Assembly (NCBI GenBank): GCA_024699575.1
Contig: JAILPF010000519.1
Location: forward strand, 1-8,268
From: Acetatifactor sp.
Lineage (GTDB): Bacteria > Bacillota > Clostridia > Lachnospirales > Lachnospiraceae
Direction: 5' to 3'
DNA: 8,268 nt
The position numbers and the translations under genes were made by a program. Positions within the stretch are counted from its first letter, which is position 1, and every line of letters begins with the position of its first letter. The notes under the pieces are model-generated. The model was given only the letters and a program-made list of their open reading frames with translations, ran no database searches and was not told the DNA's origin. Positions 5,043 through 8,268 of this stretch are shown piece after piece.

Positions 5043-6065
5043 ATGAAAGTTGTAGTATTAGCAGGTGGAACAAGTACGGAGAGAGATGTTTCCCTAGTCT
5101 CGGGAAGTATGATTTATAAAGCACTGAAAAAGAAAGGCCATCAGGCTGTTCTTCTGGATGTTTATCTGGGATATAAGGGAGAAACGGAAGGAATTTTTGA
5201 GAAAGATATAGACTGGACGGAAAAGATAGGCGCCATTGCAGAGAAAAATCCTGATCTGAATGCGATTAAAGCTCTTCGCCCGGATGGGGACAAGAAATTT
5301 TTTGGACCGAATGTAATTGAAATATGTCAGAGTGCTGATGCAGTTTTCATGGCATTGCACGGAGCCAATGGTGAGGATGGCAAAATTCAGGCATGCTTTG
5401 AACTGCTGGGCATTCCCTACACCGGAACAGACTATATCAGTTCTGCTATGGCAATGGACAAAGGAATTTCCAAGGATTTGTTCAAGGCGTATGGGATTCC
5501 AACCCCTGCGGGAACACGTTTTAAGATTGGAGAAAAAGAGCCCGAAAAGGTTCCCTATCCTTGCATTGTGAAGGCATGCTGCGGAGGTTCCAGTGTCGGT
5601 GTATGTATCGCACGCAACGATGAAGAATACGAACTGGCCAAGAAAGAGGCGTTCCGCTATGATCCTGAAGTTGTGGTGGAACAGTACATAGACGGTAGAG
5701 AGTTTTCCGTAGGAGTGATGGATGGAAAAGCACTTCCGGTGATTGAGATTGCTCCGAAGCAGGGATTCTACGATTACAAGAATAAATATCAGGCCGGCAG
5801 CACCATTGAGACTTGTCCGGCAGAGCTTTCTGAAGAGAAGACAAAGGAAATGCAACAGATTGCAGAGAAAGTGTTTGCGGCACTCCGTATGAAGAATTAT
5901 GCCCGCATGGATTTCCGTATGGATCGCGAGGAGAATCTGTACTGTCTGGAAGCCAATACACTTCCAGGTATGACACCGACGTCACTTTTGCCACAGGAGG
6001 CTGCGGTTCTTGGAATATCTTTTGAAGATTTGTGTGAAAACATTCTGCATTATGCACTGGCATAG
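5043..6065 (+). CDS. ddl: D-alanine--D-alanine ligase
   Basis: Joins two D-alanines with ATP in the cytoplasm to give the dipeptide that MurF uses. It is 340 residues, a normal Ddl length, starting at ATG 5043 with AAAGG at 5030-5034. ATP-grasp features are in order: N-terminal LAGGTSTERDVSLVSG with E13 in the place of the E. coli DdlB glutamate that contacts the first D-Ala; MAMDKGISKDLFK; K177 and the GGSSVGV loop (181-187); E213 in EQYIDGREFSVG; omega-loop YDYKNKY (243-249), whose K248-Y249 pair is the D-Ala-D-Ala type rather than the Phe variant of D-lactate ligases; and Mg ligands D290, E303 and N305 (MDFRMD, LEANTLPGMTP). This predicts ordinary D-Ala termini and gives no sign of intrinsic VanA-type resistance. 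There is a slightly long insertion around residues 40-75 (GYKGETEGIF...EKIGAIAEKNP). It lies between the GH9-like lipoprotein gene and murF in one operon. Confidence 0.97.
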   Translation: MKVVVLAGGTSTERDVSLVSGSMIYKALKKKGHQAVLLDVYLGYKGETEGIFEKDIDWTEKIGAIAEKNPDLNAIKALRPDGDKKFFGPNVIEICQSADAVFMALHGANGEDGKIQACFELLGIPYTGTDYISSAMAMDKGISKDLFKAYGIPTPAGTRFKIGEKEPEKVPYPCIVKACCGGSSVGVCIARNDEEYELAKKEAFRYDPEVVVEQYIDGREFSVGVMDGKALPVIEIAPKQGFYDYKNKYQAGSTIETCPAELSEEKTKEMQQIAEKVFAALRMKNYARMDFRMDREENLYCLEANTLPGMTPTSLLPQEAAVLGISFEDLCENILHYALA

Positions 6066-6097
6066 AGGATGTAATGTTTAGGAAGGATGTAACTTTC

Positions 6098-7528
6098 ATG
6101 AACCTTAGTATCAGACAGATAGCTGATGCCTGCGGTGGCAGGCTTGTGATAAAGAAAGCTGCACAAGAGGTGCAGGTAAGCTGTGTAGTGATAGATTCCA
6201 GACAGATAGAAACGGATGGAGTCTTTGTGGCAACCGTCGGTGAGCGGGTGGACGGACATAAATTTATAGGTCAGGTATATGAAAAAGGTGCCGCTCTGGT
6301 TATTACGGAAAAGACTCCGGAGCAGGTGGAAAAAGAGTGTGATGTGCCTGTGACGGCATGGGGAAGCTATCTGGTAGTGGAAAATTCCTTTCAAGCGCTC
6401 AAGGATATTGCGGAAGTTTACCGAAAGACTTTGGATATTCCTGTTGTGGGAATCACGGGTAGTGTGGGAAAGACCAGCACTAAAGAGTTTATTGCCGGGG
6501 TTCTCGCCGAAAAGTATACCGTTCTAAAGACGGAGGGCAACTACAACAATGAGATTGGTGTGCCGCTGACATTGCTCAGAATCAGAGAGAACCATCAGGC
6601 AGCAGTGGTAGAAATGGGAATCAGCGACTTTGGAGAAATGCACCGCTTAAGCAAGATGGTGCGTCCCAATGTGTGTGTGATTACCAATATCGGACAATGT
6701 CATCTGGAGAATCTGAAAACCCGCGATGGTATCTTGCAGGCGAAAACAGAAATTTTTGATTTTATGGCGCCGGACGGAGAGGTCTGTCTGAACGGTGAAG
6801 ACGATAAGCTTCAGACGGTGGAACAAGTGCACGGAAAACAGACCCATTTCTTTGGACTGGGTGGATTCTCCGGGGAGGAAGTGTATGCGGATAATATCCG
6901 AAGCAAGGGCTTATGGGGCAGCGATGCTACACTTCATTTTGTCCTGAACGGACTGGAAGAGCGGGAAGACATTCAGGTTCCGTTGCCGGGAGTGCATATG
7001 GTGATTAATGCAGCTGCCGCTGCCTGTGTGGGTAAGCAGCTTGGACTGAATTCTCAACAGATAAAAGAAGGGATATCCAAGGTGGCAGCTGTTGCCGGAA
7101 GAAATCATCTGATCCGTCTGGAATCCTCTACGCTGATTGATGACTGTTATAATGCCAATCCTGTGTCCATGAAGGCTGCGATTGATTTGCTTTCTATGGC
7201 AGATACGGAGAAAATCGCTATTCTGGGTGATATGTTTGAACTGGGGGAAAACTCAGATTCCATGCACGCAGAGGTGGGTGCGTATGCTGCGAAACATGAA
7301 ATTGACAAAATCTACTGTGTGGGAACAAATTCCGGACATATGTATGAAGCAGCTTTAAAAGCAGCAGAACAGACTGCACAGGTTTTTTATTTTGAAACGC
7401 TGGAAGCTTTGCTGGATGCGCTGAAGCAGAACAGAGAGAAGTGGATTCCGAAGGGATGCACAGTGTTAATCAAGGCCTCCCACGGAATGAAATTCACACA
7501 GGTTGTGGATTGCTTAAAAGAAGAATAG
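6098..7528 (+). CDS. murF: UDP-N-acetylmuramoyl-tripeptide--D-alanyl-D-alanine ligase
   Basis: Adds D-Ala-D-Ala to UDP-MurNAc-tripeptide with ATP, the last cytoplasmic step in making the pentapeptide precursor, and consumes the Ddl product. I chose ATG 6098 (476 residues) because MNLSIRQIADACGG is the usual MurF start and AGGAAGGA lies at 6080-6087. ATG 6074, with AGAGGA four bases upstream, would add eight residues and cannot be excluded. The N-terminal substrate domain spans about 1-110 (VVIDSRQIETDGVFVA). The central ATPase has GITGSVGKTSTKE with K125-T126, then NYNNEIGVP (148-156), E172 in VVEMGIS, H202 in NIGQCHLE, and K216 in AKTEIF as the expected carbamylated lysine. The C-terminal domain has GRNHL, CYNANPVSM (350-358) and GDMFELGENS. 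All key residues are intact. It follows ddl by 32 bases (8 with the upstream start), so the two are surely co-transcribed. Confidence 0.96.
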   Translation: MNLSIRQIADACGGRLVIKKAAQEVQVSCVVIDSRQIETDGVFVATVGERVDGHKFIGQVYEKGAALVITEKTPEQVEKECDVPVTAWGSYLVVENSFQALKDIAEVYRKTLDIPVVGITGSVGKTSTKEFIAGVLAEKYTVLKTEGNYNNEIGVPLTLLRIRENHQAAVVEMGISDFGEMHRLSKMVRPNVCVITNIGQCHLENLKTRDGILQAKTEIFDFMAPDGEVCLNGEDDKLQTVEQVHGKQTHFFGLGGFSGEEVYADNIRSKGLWGSDATLHFVLNGLEEREDIQVPLPGVHMVINAAAAACVGKQLGLNSQQIKEGISKVAAVAGRNHLIRLESSTLIDDCYNANPVSMKAAIDLLSMADTEKIAILGDMFELGENSDSMHAEVGAYAAKHEIDKIYCVGTNSGHMYEAALKAAEQTAQVFYFETLEALLDALKQNREKWIPKGCTVLIKASHGMKFTQVVDCLKEE

Positions 7529-7529
7529 A

Positions 7530-8078
7530 TTAGGTATCCTTCGTCCAGAAATCGACAGGCTCATAGTCCTGAAGTTTGGCGAGGAATCCTTTATCGGCTA
7601 ATGCCTGCTGAATGAAATCCAGTATCTGCTCATTGTCCGCATAGACAGTGTGATAATGATATCCGGAGGTAATGTTTAAAAGCAGACTGGACTTGCCGGA
7701 TTTTAAATCGTCCATAAATTCTTGTATGTCGCGCCGGGATTTGATATTCATCTCGGCGCGAAGTACGTCATAAACCTTGTGGTACACAAATTCATCTGCC
7801 ACAATTCCACCTAAGTCTACAATCAATTGCAGCTCCTCTTCACACTGTTCGTTAGTGTGAATCACTTTGAACACACGGCTTTTACCCAGACGCTCATGCA
7901 ACAGATACCCCTTGTTGGTGGAAAAAATATCATATCCGTTTGCACGCAAAAGGGCAATATCCTGAACAATCACCTGACGACTGACGTCAAACTGTTTTGC
8001 CAGAAATTGTCCTGAAATCGTAGCGTGATCTTTGGATAACATATTTAGGATTTTTTTTCTGCGTTCTTCGCCGGTCAT
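7530..8078 (-). CDS. niaR: Niacin-responsive transcriptional repressor, HTH plus 3H domain
   Basis: A 182-residue DNA-binding repressor of the NiaR (YrxA) family, which represses NAD synthesis and niacin uptake genes when nicotinic acid is present. The start is ATG at 8078 (minus strand), with AAGGAG six bases upstream. Residues 4-60 are a winged helix of the HTH_11 type (RRKKILNML, then QFLAKQFDVSRQVIVQDIALLRANGY). Residues about 66-178 are the 3H domain with its histidines visible: H74 (KVIHTNEQCEEEL), H100 (VYHKVYD) and the H141-Y-H143 pair. E82 is placed eight residues after H74, as in the nickel site I recall for the Thermotoga homologue. The gene follows nadC by 15 bases, so it is likely autoregulated through the promoter of the nad operon, outside the window. 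Length and motif set are typical of the family, so I am confident in the call. Confidence 0.94.
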   Translation of the reverse strand: MTGEERRKKILNMLSKDHATISGQFLAKQFDVSRQVIVQDIALLRANGYDIFSTNKGYLLHERLGKSRVFKVIHTNEQCEEELQLIVDLGGIVADEFVYHKVYDVLRAEMNIKSRRDIQEFMDDLKSGKSSLLLNITSGYHYHTVYADNEQILDFIQQALADKGFLAKLQDYEPVDFWTKDT

Positions 8079-8093
8079 CGGGAGCTCCTTTCC

Positions 8094-8268
8094 TTATACT
8101 GCGTGCAGGTTCTTTAGAGAGATATCCAGAATGGGAGCGGAGTGGGTGAGCGCACCGCTGGAGATATAGTCCACACCGAGGTCGGTGAGCTTTGCAATGT
8201 TCTCTTTGGTTACATTACCAGATACCTCCACTTCTGCTCTGCCGGAGATAATAGACATTGCCTCTTTC
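8094..8268 (-). CDS. nadC: Nicotinate-nucleotide pyrophosphorylase, C-terminal 57 residues
   Basis: Only the 3' end is in the window; the stop TAA is 8096-8094 on the minus strand and the frame is open to the right edge. NadC converts quinolinate and PRPP to nicotinate mononucleotide, CO2 and pyrophosphate in de novo NAD synthesis. The visible part carries the final barrel strands: [15 protein letters not shown], then [21 protein letters not shown]. This matches the NadC C-terminal signature (E-x-SGG-x-N, then GVDxISxGxLTHSxxxxDxSL). The usual SGG is SGN here, a minor change. It is placed just before niaR in the same direction, so the unit probably also carries nadA and nadB to the right, which I cannot see. 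Confidence 0.93.
   Translation of the reverse strand, partial: KEAMSIISGRAEVEVSGNVTKENIAKLTDLGVDYISSGALTHSAPILDISLKNLHAV

Noticed and set aside
5094..5855. Long antisense frame (253 codons) within ddl, with similar ones opposite the lipoprotein gene (4203-4802) and the LytM-like gene (1545-2120).
   Set aside because: They lie opposite well-supported genes, have no recognisable domains, are rich in Cys, His and Ser as expected for complement shadows, and show no consistent ribosome sites.
5043..6065. A D-Ala--D-lactate ligase (vancomycin resistance type) instead of Ddl.
   Set aside because: The omega loop has K248-Y249, as in D-Ala-D-Ala ligases, and no vanH- or vanX-like gene is adjacent; murF follows instead.
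1..8268. CRISPR arrays, insertion sequences, tRNA or rRNA genes and attachment sites.
   Set aside because: No spaced direct repeats, transposase motifs, terminal inverted repeats or tRNA-like cloverleaf sequences were seen on either strand.

Overview
The window reads as chromosomal DNA of a flagellated, low-to-medium GC Clostridia, most likely a Lachnospiraceae relative (Roseburia, Agathobacter or Butyrivibrio type). This rests on AGGAGG-type ribosome sites, the protein families and their order, and a SigD-like promoter. It is inference; no 16S or other phylogenetic marker is present. I see no insertion sequence, phage gene, tRNA, rRNA or CRISPR array. Genes from 1 to 7528 run on the plus strand, and two genes at the right edge run on the minus strand.

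Left part (1-1505). The tail of an SseB N-domain protein is followed at once by a sequence with exact sigma-28 (SigD/FliA) spacing. Next comes a roughly 108-nt stretch with two hairpins, the second being a strong intrinsic terminator. Then comes a TTG-started gene for a protein with three EF-hand-like calcium loops and no Sec signal, closed by a 16-bp terminator hairpin.

Middle part (1505-3767). A membrane-anchored LytM/M23-type protein lacks all the expected zinc ligands and carries a six-unit acidic hexapeptide repeat. It is followed by an amidohydrolase of the imidazolonepropionase-related group. Both genes end inside small hairpins that span the stop codon.

Right part (3768-7528). This looks like a cell-envelope operon. 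It holds a lipoprotein that resembles family 9 glycoside hydrolases (GH9) but lacks their catalytic motifs, then D-alanine--D-alanine ligase (ddl) and MurF. Ddl makes D-Ala-D-Ala and MurF attaches it to the UDP-MurNAc-tripeptide, so the two act in consecutive steps of peptidoglycan precursor synthesis.

Right edge (7530-8268, minus strand). NiaR, the niacin-responsive repressor, sits 15 nt downstream of the end of nadC, consistent with an NAD-synthesis operon carrying its own regulator. murF and niaR converge with one base between their stop codons.

The less ordinary content is the putative SigD promoter with its structured leader or small RNA, the calcium-loop protein it would drive, and two catalytically degenerate wall-associated proteins (LytM-like and GH9-like) close to ddl and murF.
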